Made by a program: the position numbers and the translations under genes. From assembly GCA_016647705.1 (NCBI GenBank), contig CM028338.1:9981240-10045239 (forward strand): 64,000 nucleotides of DNA, given 5' to 3'. The notes below the pieces were generated by a model that worked only from the letters and a program-made list of their open reading frames with translations, was not told the DNA's origin and searched no databases. Source of the stretch: Eucommia ulmoides. Its lineage: Eukaryota; Streptophyta; Magnoliopsida; Garryales; Eucommiaceae. Shown here in pieces: positions 1-11,160 of this stretch (within the stretch, counting starts at the first letter, position 1; each line of letters begins with the position of its first letter).

Positions 1-1010
1 GTACATTTACGATATCCTGGTCAAAAGTACCTCGAGAGAATATCACCTGACCTATCTGGAGGAGGCGTTGCTATCTTGAAGAAGTTCAACATGAAGCTCA
101 AGCCCGAGTAATGTGCCTTCGGAGTCACATTGGGGAAGTTCCTTAGTTTTGTAGTAAAACAAAATGGCATAATGGTGGATTCCAGGTAGATAGAAGCAGT
201 TCGGAACACAAAGTCTCCAACTACTGTGAGAGAAAGTCTCCAACTACAGTGAGAGAATTCCAAGTAGTCACAAGCAAGTTGGTGGCATTAAACAGATTCA
301 TCTCCAAATCCTCAAATAGATGTGCCCCCTTCTTCAACTTCTTGAAAGGGAGTAAGAACTTTAAATGGAGCCAAGATTTTGAAGAGGCATTGCAGTCTAT
401 AAAAAATTACCTCGGGTAGATGGAAACACTAGCAAAGTAATCACCAGGGGACAAGCTTTACCTCTTCCTGGCAGTAATTTCGATTGCTGTCAGTACGACA
501 CTTATGAAGAAAGATCAAAAAGGAAAACAACCTATTTTCTACGTTAGTAAATCATTGTTCCCAACCGAAACACGATACACTGAGCCACAAAAACTAAATC
601 AGGATCTAATCACGCCAGCTAGGAAATAAAGTCCTTACTTTGAAGGCTACATCATTGTCATGTTGACATCATATTCGCTTTGAGTAATCATGCATCGACA
701 TGAAGCCTCAGGTCAGCTAATGAAGTGGGCAGTGGAGGTTGGAGAATTTTTCATCAAATATAAGCCACAAAGGGCAAGTTGTAATAGATTTCTTACCCGA
801 GTTTACTCCTACAGAAGACAAAGCAAAGGAAGACGGAGAATGCTCTGAACAAACACATTGCATGTGGAAGTTGAGGGTTAATAGAGCATTAAACATAAAA
901 GGCTGCGATGCAAGAGTGGTCTGGAAAATTCCTGAAGGTGATCAAATTGAAAGAGCGATTCATTTCGCTTTCTGAACCTCAAACAATAAAGCTAAATATG
1001 AAGAAGTGAT
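1..1010 (+). pseudogene. Tat-lineage Ty3/gypsy pol remnant: end of reverse transcriptase and RNase H
   Basis: The window opens inside a decayed reverse transcriptase: the first codons read YIYDILVKS, where a functional enzyme has Y-x-D-D, so one catalytic aspartate is lost. A frame resembling LKPE-CAFGVTLGKFLSF follows. From about 475 there is FYVSKSLFPTETRYTEPQKL and then SPYFEGYIIVMLTSY, ASGQLMKWAVEVGEFFIKYKP and HKGQVVIDFLPEFTP, and at 868-975 a second RNase H-like stretch with GCDARVVWKIPEGDQIERAI. Two successive RNase H-like blocks are usual in the Tat/Ogre lineage. Several stops and frame changes make this a pseudogene, and its 5' part lies outside the window. Confidence 0.85.
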
Positions 1011-1289
1011 CACCTGTCTGACTTGGCCTAGGGCCTAGGGTCTTGTGATGTTGAGGTAAGATCAAACTAGTAGTTGATGGTCAATCAAGTCACCGACATG
1101 TTCACGATTAACAAATAAAGGTTGCGACTCTATACGAAAAAAGTTAAAGGGCTAATACGTACATTCAGAATTTGTAGATTAAAAGTGATTCCACGATCAG
1201 AAAACAAGAAAGCTAATGCGCTCTCTGTCCTAGCATCATCATTCGGCCCTGAATGTACCCATTAGCCATAGCAACCTCGGCAAATCTCT

Positions 1290-2568
1290 GAGCCAATATT
1301 GGCCAGCTTGATGAAGGAGAAGACTAGAAAACACCTCCAGTGAAATACTTGAAAGAAAGATCCTTACCAGAGGATAAGGATTTAGCTCGGTAAGTCTTGT
1401 ATAAAGTATCAAGGTACGTCATGCTCGACAAGAAACTTTACATGAGATCTTTCAATCAGCCATTGTTGCTTTGTTTGGTCCCGAGGGAGGCAAATTATAT
1501 TATACAGGAGATCCACGAGGGCATTTGTGCAAATCAACAAGGATGACGAACCGTGGCACACAAAACCCTCACAATTGGCTAATATTGGCCATCAATACGA
1601 TATGATACGTGGGAGTATGTCCGAAAGTGTGGCAAATGCCAAAGATTCTCTAACGACATTAAGGTTTCGGCTCAAATTAGACCCCAATACTCAGTTCTTG
1701 GCCATTTTCTCAGTGGGGAATGGACATCCTCAGCCCATTCACCCCTCGTATCAGGTAACAAAAAATATATACTTATGTTAATTGATTATTTAACTAAGTG
1801 GTTTGAGACAAATAGATTCACAACTATGGGGGAAAACGAAGTCAAAATATTCCTTTGGAAAAATGTAATTTGTCACTTCGGAATCCCAGCAGTTTTGACA
1901 TCAGATAAATAAAACCCAGTTTACCGAGAATAAGGTTGGAAAGATATACAACAAATTGAAGATATAATATCGAACATCAATTCCAGATTATCCACAAGCG
2001 AATAGTTAGGCAAAAGTGACAAATAGATCAATCAAAGAAGCATTGAAGAAGAGGCTAAATGAGGCCAAAAGAAAATGGATGGAAGAGATTATAGGGATTT
2101 TGTGTTCATACATTATGACACCAAGATCTATAACTAGAGAAACACTGTACTCCCTGACGTACGGAACATAGACAGTGGTCCTAGTAGAGATCAGATTGCC
2201 TTCAAGACGTGACAGCAGGATTAATCTCGTTGAGAATGAGCTGGTATTACGGCCCGAGTTGGATCAACTCAATGAAAGAAGGAAAAGAGTGACACTTTGG
2301 ATGGCTGCTTACAAAACAAAAGTTGCAAAAGTATTTAGTCAAGCAGTTCAACTGAGGTATTTTAGAGTAGGAGACCAGGCACTCCAACAAGTGTTGTTGC
2401 ACCGACCAGAAGCACTATTGGGAAAGTTAGCACCAAACTGGGAGGGATCGTATAGGGCAATGAAGATAAACCGATCTGGGACCTATTGGTTAACGGACTT
2501 AGAAGGTGTACCCATTCCAAGACCATAGAATATAGGACACCTAAGAAAGTATTTTGTGTATTGAATTT
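1290..2568 (+). pseudogene. Tat-lineage Ty3/gypsy integrase remnant
   Basis: Fragments in order: a degenerate zinc-finger region around 1490-1530, FSQWGMDILSPF near 1705-1740, LIDYLTKWFE near 1776, VICHFGIPAVLTSD near 1865-1906, then AKVTNRSIKEALKKRLNEAK near 2010-2070. The codon expected for the catalytic glutamate before VTNR is AAA (lysine), so the D,D-35-E triad is broken. The C-terminal part at 2175-2528 is the best preserved: QLNERRKRVTLWMAAYKTKV, KLAPNWEGSYRAMK and TYWLTDLEGVPIPRP. Multiple stops confirm decay. The end of pol is near 2568, followed by non-coding repeats. Confidence 0.88.
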
Positions 2569-2713
2569 CAATTTGTTGCTCGTTATTGTTCAAGTATTGT
2601 TGGCTAGATTTCGTTAAATGAAGTTATTTTATTTCGAGAATCTATTAGTCTACATTTCATAAAGTCTTGTTCAAAATACCTAATCCAAACAAAAACTACA
2701 CAGGCAAAATGCT

Positions 2714-3060
2714 AAAATCAATTTGGATAAATCGCTAAGTGCGAGAAAAAAATGAACTTCTAAAATCAGTTCGGATCAATGGCTAAGTGCGAAAAAAAGG
2801 CAAACTGCTAAAATCAGTTCGAACCAATCCCTAAGGGCGAGAAATGACGAACTAATAAAATCAGTTCGGACCAATAGCTAAAGTTGGAAAATGACGAATT
2901 GCTCAGATCAGTTCTAACCAATCGCTAAGGACGAAAAATGAGAATTGGTAAAATCAGTTCTGATCAATCGCTAAGTGCAAAAAATGACAAATTCCTAAAA
3001 TCACTTTAGGTTAATCAATGAGTTTAAATCGGTCACTAAGTGCAATAAATGACAATTCAA
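2714..3060 (+). repeat. Tandem repeat, about 47-bp period, about 7 copies
   Basis: Units start at 2714, 2762, 2810, 2857, 2904, 2950 and 2997, giving spacings of 48, 48, 47, 47, 46 and 47 bp. Each has a core like 'aaaatcagttcgg' followed by 'ccaatcgctaagtgcgaaaa'. Copies are imperfect. Tandem repeats between pol and the 3' LTR are a known habit of Tat/Ogre elements, which matches the location. Confidence 0.9.
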
Positions 3061-3689
3061 ATTAATTATTAAGCACAAAAAGCGACGAATTGCCCCTAAT
3101 AGTTCGAATCAACCTCTAAAAGTAAAACGAGCGTTCAATAGGAAATACTCTAAGTGTGGAAAAGAAAAAGCTACGAAAGAGGTTCAATCCAACTGGTCAC
3201 TAAATGTAATATTTTCAAAGATCGAGAAGAATGATGCTTATAACGACTAATTAATTACAAAAATCCATCAATTGATAGCAGAAGGCATATTCATAATTTG
3301 CCCGTTTACACGTAAACACACAAATCATGAGGGCAAGCAAAGGATGAAGCCAGTGACGTGAAGAAAAAACTCCCAAAAGTATAAATCTCAAAATACTTTT
3401 GTCACTACTCCAAATACGTTTCGACAATCATTTAAAGATTAATTAATGATTTGAATGTTTACACATAAACACACAAAATCATGAAGAGGGGTAGAAGAAA
3501 TAACATTACTACTCAATAAAAAAAAGGCAAAAAGAATCGTAAAGAAACAACATCATTATTCAAGACAAGTATAATACCAAAGCCATAATATTTTCATTCA
3601 AAATATTATCTATAATAAGAGGAAGATAAAAGTAGAAGGGAGCGAGAACAACATCCATCATCCATACCACCAGAAACAAAAACAGAAAA

Positions 3690-3985
3690 ATAAAAACCAT
3701 GGCCATTAGTCTTCTTGGGGAGGGGGGGCAACGAGGCAAGATTAGTCTCATCCTCAGAAGACTCATACTCTTCTACCTCCTAGTAGATACTAAGATCATA
3801 TGTCAACAACCGAAGCTTGGCTTTCTTCACTTTATTCTTCTCCAGAGTCTCTCCATTTTCCAACTCATCATACGCGTGCGGGCTTTCCGTAGCATGAAGT
3901 TAACCATTCAACATCTCGATCTCGGCATGAGCATGATCCAACTCTCTTAATTTAAGATCAAAACAAGAATGGAGCTCTAGAAGTT
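3690..3985 (-). pseudogene. Antisense ORF remnant in the Tat 3' region
   Basis: On the minus strand one frame, interrupted by two stops, reads RELDHAHAEIEMLNG, then HAYDELENGETLEKNKVKKA and a tail VEEYESSEDETNLASLPPLP followed by KKTNGHG. It is acidic, with coiled-coil-like spacing at first. Some Tat-lineage elements carry an antisense ORF between pol and the 3' LTR, and this lies in exactly that place. Its function is not known to me. Confidence 0.5.
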
Positions 3986-4570
3986 AGGAGATGGAACGGT
4001 AGTAGTATAGACAACGCATTTTGTCCCGCTGCATAATATAGAAAAATACCAAAAAGACATGAGAAAACATAAAAACTGTTAAATTTGACTAAATTCAACT
4101 AAGTAAAAAATTTAGGTCAACCTCGAAAATCCTATAATTTAATGCGGTCTAAAATGGCATTATTAAAAGTTGAATTTTCATTAAATCATATTTAGTATAA
4201 ATAAAAATTAGCCACTACCTTTTAATTATAGGATATTTTAAACAATTACCTCGGTTACCTATCCTAACCCTAAAACATTTACTATCACTGAATTTTGTCG
4301 GTTTACACCAAAACCATTTATTTCATTTATGCATATTACATAAAATCCCATCTAGAAACAATCCAAGAGACCTTGATAAAGGCTTGGAAATTTCATGACA
4401 AACCCTAAATCACCAAGGTGATTAAGGACTTGGGCTTAGTTTGGATTACACCAAATCAAGTTTGTCTTGACAAACCACCCTAGGCCCAATGAATCAAAAG
4501 GCCTACCCATCATTAGAAGGCCCACAAAGGATACTTAAAATGACCAAAGAACCCTAGATATTCTATATAC

Positions 4571-5030
4571 AAAATATCTAAGGGAAAAACCAAGACACTT
4601 AGAAGGTAACCAACCATTATCGAAACTAAACCGATTCAGTTCGCCACCTAGGTTAGGCATTTAATGTGAATGAAATTAACATCCCATAAAGAATTAATTT
4701 CTTGGGATTACATATCAATATATTTTGATTAAAATATCTTAGAGTTAACCAAAAACCTTGAAATGTGACTACCGTTATCGAAACCAAACCAATCCAAATT
4801 ACCACCAAACCCATACATTTAATGGTCATTAAATGCACATACCATCAAGAATTAATTGCTTAGGGATGAAATGGAATGGATTGATGCACTAAATCTAGAT
4901 ATTTTATCAAAATATCTTAGGGTTAACTTGAAACCTTGAAATCCAACCGTCGGTTACAAGGCAAACTAACCCGATTCAATCTAAAACCAACCAAATGTGT
5001 GCTCACACCAAGTAATGAGTCATCATAGTG
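4571..5030 (+). repeat. Three diverged copies of a 160-180 bp unit
   Basis: Copies begin at the shared 'aaaatatctta' motif at about 4571, 4731 and 4909. Each continues through a variant of 'aaccttgaaatg', a 'ttatcgaaac' or 'cggttacaag' segment and an 'aaaccgattcaat' or similar motif; the first two also share a 'taaagaattaatt' type segment. They are strongly diverged, so this is an old expansion inside the LTR. Confidence 0.55.
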
Positions 5031-6106
5031 TTAAATGACAAGTGACTCATCTAGACAACATACATTGCATCTTGAAAGCATTGATGGCAACTAAACCAAA
5101 ATAGTGAAACTAACCGGTACTTAGCCCCTAAACCAAACCAGAAGTGTCGAATCTTACCATTAATGCACCCATGTGCAACCAATAGGATTTGAGGAAGTGT
5201 AATGATTGGTAATAATTTCCAATCATTACCTAATCTAAGAAAATATTTTGTAATCATTAACAAATCTTTGAGGATCTTCCCTGGCACTCCAAATTCATCC
5301 AAAGCTAATCAAAAACAAATCAAGAGGGCAAGTCCCCTAGGCTAAACAGACCCTAAGAAAGGTCCTAACATGGCCTGCACAATTATCCATGCGCAGGCCC
5401 TTGGCCTATAAATAGAGGGTCCCTGTTTTTATTTTTTTTCAAGTCATGAAGACTTAGATTCTCTCTCTAAACTCGAGTAATAGTCTCGGGTGCTAAGTTT
5501 TTCAAGCAATTATCTTGAATAACACATTGTTATTCTGATGAAATTCGGTCCTGGGGGGGTGTTCTTGAGGTTCTTGGAGTAAGAACTCAAGAAGACGGTA
5601 ATTAATCGAGTTCAAGCCATGAAGATCAAGAAGGAGAAGATGGTACTTGTTTAGGGAAAGACCACTCTCCTAAACTAGGTATGTGTCTTGAGATTCCTTG
5701 ATCTTATCTTTAATTTCATGTATTATATTTGTAAATAGTAGAATCATGTAGACATCATGCTTTAATTTTCATGTACATAACCTAAATAACCCATAAATAA
5801 CTAAAAAAACGTTAAATTTATGTTATATGAACCAAACCATATTAAACTTGTTCAAGATCATGTCAAGAATATCAAGAACATGTTAAAAACATGTGATGAG
5901 CCAAATCATCTGAGAACATGTTAAGAACATGTGAGGATCCAAACAAAATGTTTATCACACCATTAGTTGTGCATAGTCTCTACGATTCTCTCAAGAACAC
6001 TTTAAACCAAACTCTATTAACTGTTAACCTAACCCTATAAACTATTAATAAACTGATTTACTTTATACTAAATATCAAGATCACAGCCTGGTAGGCTAGT
6101 GGACTG

Positions 6107-6136
6107 GCGCGCGCGCGCGCGCGCACACATATACAC
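6107..6136. repeat. (GC)n-(AC)n microsatellite
   Basis: Nine GC dinucleotides (6107-6124) run directly into acacatatacacac. It is a compound alternating purine-pyrimidine tract of the kind able to form Z-DNA. Confidence 0.9.
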
Positions 6137-6444
6137 ACTACACCGACAGACCTTTATGGCTAAAAACTCGGGATAAAAGGAGGGCCTCTATTCCTTCGAG
6201 GATATGTGTGATTCTTCTTCAAAAACCTTCCCGTTTTTCTTAGTTACGAGTAGGATTGACATAAATATATGGTATTTTCTTTTCTTTTTAGCTTAACAAA
6301 CTTAAAAAATAAAATTGAACTAATAAGTTCGGTTAAGGTGTTCTTGACAAAATCAAAGAGATTATGTATACATCATGTTCTAATTGATGTCTTGTTTTAA
6401 AGATAAAATTAACTAAAACTAGTTTGTAACCCTAAATAAAGGAA

Positions 6445-6925
6445 CTACGTCAGACCTAATCTTTGGTTACCCCCCAAAGTATGTAGGCAACCCACATAAG
6501 GGTTCGGTCACTTTTAATAAAATAAACAATATAGTTCTAACCTTAACATAAACGAACTACGTGAAGACCTGATTCTCATTAATTCGAGATACGTAGGCAA
6601 CTCAAGTGCAGGTTCGATCACATATCCAAATAATTTAGTCTAGTTTGCATGCTAAAACTACATGTCGACCTGATTCCTTGTGAAAATAAGGATTTGTAGG
6701 CAACATATATAAGGTTCGATCTCTTAAAAATAACAAAAACATGTTCATTTTATTTAGTATAGTTTACATATTTATATTTTTGCCTCTTATAAACTGCTAT
6801 TGGGTGTCGCTGACCAGTCTACCAAATAATTTAGTCTAGTTTGCATGCTAAAACTACATGTCGACCTGATTCCTTGTGAAAATAAGGATATGTAGGCAAC
6901 ATATATAAGGTTCGATCTCTTAAAA
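6445..6925 (+). repeat. Four ~65-bp modules with a 'gtaggcaac ... ggttcgatc' core
   Basis: Modules start at 6445, 6557, 6658 and 6854. Each reads 'ctac(a/g)t', then 'gacctgattc', a variable spacer, 'gtaggcaac' and finally 'ggttcg(g/a)tc'. The fourth is a copy of the third by the 196-bp duplication. Similar 'tacgtaggcaac' sequence is common in the downstream half of Tat-type LTRs; its role is not known to me. Confidence 0.75.
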
Positions 6926-7017
6926 ATAACAAAAACATGTTCATTTTATTTAGTATAGTTTACATATTTATATTTTTGCCTCTTATAAACTGCTATTGGG
7001 TGTCGCTGACCAGTCTA
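6626..7017 (+). repeat. 196-bp near-identical tandem duplication
   Basis: 6626-6821 and 6822-7017 match almost base for base; the one difference I see is 'ggatttgtagg' against 'ggatatgtagg'. In a heavily decayed element this near-identity marks a recent event. Confidence 0.93.
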
Positions 7018-7540
7018 GTTGTAGTATTTACCTGCTTTACCAACATATCATGTCAAAAATACATTAAAAAAAAAAAAACTTTTAAAAAAAGGAATTATTT
7101 TGTTAAGTAAATTAAAAAAAAAAAAAATTACTCAGGTAATGTTTAACAGTGAATATTCATTTAGACTACGGTACCATTTACAGACTAGTGTCTTGGGGTA
7201 TGTAAACCCTTCCCCGAGCATAACCGACCCCTAAACTTTAAGAATATCTCTAGTACATAGACCTTTATGTTATCAAAACACAAGCCATTTTAAAGTAAAA
7301 TAAATTTTTAAAAATTCCAGTGACCTAGCATACCATTTAACCCCATGCTAGGTTGCAACTCCTTTTAAAACATAAAATCCTAGCTCAAGAAGTTTTTCAA
7401 AACTAACGCCTAGAAAAGTCCTTGAAAAATCATTTCGAAATGAACGGATTTGGAAAATTTAAAAAGGGCAGAATGAAAACTTGTTTTCATCTTTTTCCCA
7501 AATTTCTATTTTTTTCGCTATCAAAATACGGGGTGTGTCA

Positions 7541-8199
7541 ATTAGGCAGCGTCGAATTGATGATAAAGGGCATAGGTTTCCTCAAGCATCCGTAGGCGAG
7601 GATGCTCTCTAGGCTCTGTCTTGCTATCCAGAATCAAGCCCCTAGACTTGAGCTAATTCTTGTATTGTTTTTTTTTTTCATCTGCTTCAACCGTCTCGTC
7701 ACCAGTGGCCATTGTTGGAAAGATTGGTTGGAAGCGAGCATAATAGAGAAACTGTAACGACCCGGTTTCCTAGGGCCCCCACACGGTTTCTCCCTTTGGA
7801 GAATTTAACGCTAAAATCGATTAACCGAATTTTTATTCTATAAAATCTGATAAATTTTACAAGTATGGCGGTAATTTTAATTATCGATTTCTTAAGTTGA
7901 TTTTACAACGTTAAAAAAACACAGGCTCAAGATGAAGGAAGAAGTTAGAGAAGTCGCAAGGGTGGAAGGTGCCTAGGGGACTTGTCTTTAAATAGGCTAA
8001 TCAAGGGAAGAAAATGAATAAAGAAGATGAAAGGAATCCTCAAGAATACCAAGAGAAGGAAAAAGGCAGTAATTGCAATTAATCAATGATTGTTTTTCCC
8101 AAAATACAAACCGACGGCATACAGTAAAAAAAGTTAATCATTACAAAAGAGTCATAATTACAATTTACTAACAAAAGGTGACATTTGAAATTACTATTG
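7541..8199. other. Gap between the Tat LTR and the antisense ORF
   Basis: No gene is recognised. At 7756 the sequence 'tgtaacgacccgg' looks like the first bases of many plant gypsy LTRs, but no matching end was found. The rest is ordinary AT-rich sequence. Confidence 0.4.
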
Positions 8200-10035
8200 G
8201 GAATGTCAACATGTCTTCTACTCTAGTACCTCTTCTGGTTGAACGACGGCTGACAATTGGGGTTCTGGAAGAGCAGGCAGATCTGAGTTGATGATGGGCT
8301 GAGCTGGAACCAGATTGACCACAAGAACATTAGTGGTCGGTTCATGAGCATTTGAAGTGATATTTACCTCGAGCTCGACCATTTAAACATCATCATCGAT
8401 CGAACCATCCACCAAGGCTTCTAGAAAATCGAGGTCAAGATTGGGGAATTTGTCGTACATGGCATCTTGGCAGTGCTTATACTCAATAGTTGAATTTTAC
8501 CATCCACTTGCTTCCAAGTGTCTTCGTTCTCACGAGCAAACTCTTCAGTCTTCAATTGAATGGCGCAATTAAGTTTGTCAAATTTACGGGCAAGATCGGA
8601 TGACTTGACCTTCAGTTCAGTATTTTTTAGTTTCCCATTTGTTATGGCCGCAGTTAGGGAATCTTTCTCATGTTGGGCTTGCAAAAGAGCTTCAGCCTTC
8701 ACTACTGTCTCGAGCTTCAGATTCTCAATCTCAAAGAAGAGTCGTCCGTTGTCTTTCGATAGGATCTCACATCGGCCATTCGAAGTGCTAAGGTCGATTT
8801 CAGCCTTTTCTCGAGATGACCTCTCCAAAACCAATTCAGTTTCCAGAAATCCCTATTGGTGCTAAAGAACACGGATATCTTCCTCCAATTTACTCAACTC
8901 ATTGAGTTGGAACATTAGCTAGGTGTTTAGCTCCGAGACATCTTATGAACTTCCAGCTAATCCAGAGAATAAGTGAATGCTCTACAAGAAAGTAACCAAG
9001 GAATGAGGCATGCATTAAGTAAAGAAACAACTTGAAACTAATATTTGTGGAATATACCTAAAGGTTGGCACAAACACCAGCCCTGAACAATTGTGCTCTT
9101 GTATGATTTTCGATCTTAGTTCGACCCCTCTCCCACGATTTATCCATCAGAGTGCGAATGTTGTCATCGAATTTCTGTTGACGACCTGACCCAGATAGAC
9201 TAACCCCACTCAAAACCTGACGCATCTGCTCATTGGAAGACACATGCCCGCTTGGCGATGTAGCCTGAGTGCTGGAGCACACGCTGTAGAGGGAGATGTC
9301 AGAAGGAAATGAGGGATAGGGGTACTGGCCGTACAAATGGCATGCTCAATAACTCGAATCTCAGTAGGAGTACGTGGGTAAGTGTTGGGAACTGGTACGA
9401 ATATGACTCCCACCTCTTCACCTTTAAAACTACGGGGGTTAGCCCTTCCTATTCTGGAGAGAACTCTCAACCACCGCTAAAAAACAAGTAATAATTTTTC
9501 CATTTCTTCACCGAGGATGAAAGGTTGATAAGAAATTGGAGTTCGAAGGGGATTGAAAAATAGAAACTTCCAGTCGAATAAAGGAATTTCATTGAAAAAA
9601 TGTTCCTTACCATTTCAGTGGTAAAGTTGACCTTGTTAGCTCGAGAGAGGGCTATGGCACCCATGATTTTGTGGAAGCCATTATATATTAATTTTCAGGA
9701 GGGATCTTTATTTAACTAAAGAGATCACGAAGAAAGGGAGACAAAGGAAGGCAAAGACCGTATTCAAACATCCAGATAAAGAAACATATTTCATTTGCCC
9801 TTGGAGAATAAAGGCGTTCATCGTTATTCGAAATCCTAATAGAAACCAAATCAGGAATCCCATATTGTGCTTGGAGTTTAAGAATGTTTGATTCTTTAAA
9901 GGATGATAGGTCATGGTCACCCCAGTTAATGGGAGAATCCGTAGAAGAAAGAGCACCGGAGTGTGTGGCAGGTTCGAAATCACATGCAAATAACTAATAG
10001 ATTTCCGAGAAACTATACGAAGGAGTAGAGACCAT
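8200..10035 (-). pseudogene. Antisense Transposase_28-like ORF with coiled-coil tail (decayed)
   Basis: From an ATG at 10035 the minus strand reads MVSTPSYSFSEIY, one stop, then DFEPATHSGALSSTDSPINW, GDHDLSSFKESNILKLQAQY, GIPDLVSIRISNNDERLYSP and ICFFIWMFEYGLCLPL. This matches what I know of the Pfam 'putative gypsy type transposon' N-terminal domain (Transposase_28), found as an antisense or extra ORF in Tat-type elements. Near 9608-9664 is GAIALSRANKVNFTTEM. Near 9340-9460 is a PRSFKGEEVGVIFVPVPNTY stretch. From 8834 to about 8440 is a charged heptad-like coiled coil (ENLKLETVVKAEALLQAQHE, DLARKFDKLNCAIQLKTEEF), and the tail (8400-8220) is Pro/Val rich. Stops and frame changes show decay. 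Confidence 0.6.
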
Positions 10036-10209
10036 AAACAAAGGAAACGATAGACAAAAAGAGGAGGGAAGCAAGATAGGAAGATGAACACATAAAATAA
10101 CAAAGAAATACACAAAGAGAAGGACGAGAAAACCTACTAAACTTCAAACGTTGCGAACGGAAGGAGGCGATCTTTTGTTTTCTTCCTCGGGAACAATACG
10201 CATGTCAAG

Positions 10210-11160
10210 GGGCAAATGACGGGGGTTAAATCCCTTCAGTTATCCCATCTTCATAAGTAGGCCGGCAATACAGATGGGTTGAGAAACTAAACCCAGGGAC
10301 AACACAAGCCCCGAGGAATAAGAGGAGAATCAAACAGAAGCCCAGTGTGATAATGCGATAGCTTAATATATCAGTTTGGACAAGCCCAGGGTAGTAGCCT
10401 AACGCGAAAGTCCAACCTACCAGTTCGGACAACCTAGGGCAGTAGCCCAATGCGGTAGTCCAACATAGTGTAAAGCTAAAGAATGACCAAATCAAACCCA
10501 CTAGACCACAACCTACAATTAGGTGAAGGGGTAGTGGAATACCTATGTCTTTGATATCAACGACCATTACTCAACTGCCCAAGAACCAAGTATAAAAGAA
10601 GAAGGTAATATCTTATTCAATTACACACTCATTTTTACCCATATCATATAAGATTAACTTATTCTCACGCCGGAGGTTCTTTGGTTGACACCGCACAAAT
10701 ACCACCCTTAGTATTTTTTGTCTTGCAGGTTCAGGAGTACGATTCTTGGCAACATCAATTTGTTTTCTAGATTGGACCATAACAATATCTCTAGAATTTA
10801 AATTACCCTACCACAAGAAATGCACAATAAATGCTACACCAAGACCGACCGAAACAAAGCGTAACACTCAAACTTCAAAAAATAAAACTTATTTCAACGT
10901 TCAATCCGCTACTAACAATGACATCCTCGTGGATATTGATTCCTCATTCGAAGGAAGTCCACACAAAGATGTCTAAACTTAAGAAGATATTCTCATGGAA
11001 ACTAACTCTTCATCCAACAATAGTGATCCTTTTAAAGAACTTCAGGTAGAAACCATTGGTGATCTAGTACGGAATGCAACACGTGTAGAGATGAACAGAA
11101 AAACAAGGATTTGCAGTTGTTCTGGGGAGCCCTGGAGACTAAAAATTCAACCAAACAGAA
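10210..11160 (+). mobile_element. LTR-like segment with TATA box, primer-site-like sequence and gag-like start
   Basis: 'agtataaaagaagaagg' near 10588 is a TATA box in the sense direction. It is followed by 'ctcacgccggaggttctttgg' type sequence (10670-10690) and 'ttgtcttgcaggttc', both typical of the R/U5 part of gypsy LTRs. 'ctagattggaccataacaa' near 10767-10785 resembles the border found before gag in such elements. After that a frame reads TSKNKTYFNVQSATNNDILV then DIDSSFEGSPHKD and, after a stop, METNSSSNNSDPFKELQVET, plausibly a gag N-terminus. Borders are unclear. Confidence 0.4.

Larger units (their letters stand above)
4077..7540 (+). mobile_element. Probable long 3' LTR of the Tat-type element
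   Basis: The left end is estimated at TGTTAAATTTG, preceded by a purine-rich stretch that could be the polypurine tract. The right end at 7540 is the motif 'cggggtgtgtca', resembling the usual terminus of Tat LTRs. A TATA box (tataaata, 5407-5414) followed by 'gaggg' lies in the sense direction. Inside are three diverged copies of a ~160-180 bp unit, four ~65-bp modules and a perfect-looking 196-bp duplication. No tRNA primer site follows the right end, as expected for a 3' LTR. The left border is weakly supported. Confidence 0.5.

Noticed and set aside
3699..3950. Plus-strand open frame of 83 codons
   Set aside because: The minus strand in the same place gives a better, acidic and coiled-coil-like frame in the context expected for an antisense ORF.
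7756..7800. 'tgtaacgacccgg' as the start of a complete LTR
   Set aside because: No matching end, primer site or second copy could be found in the window.
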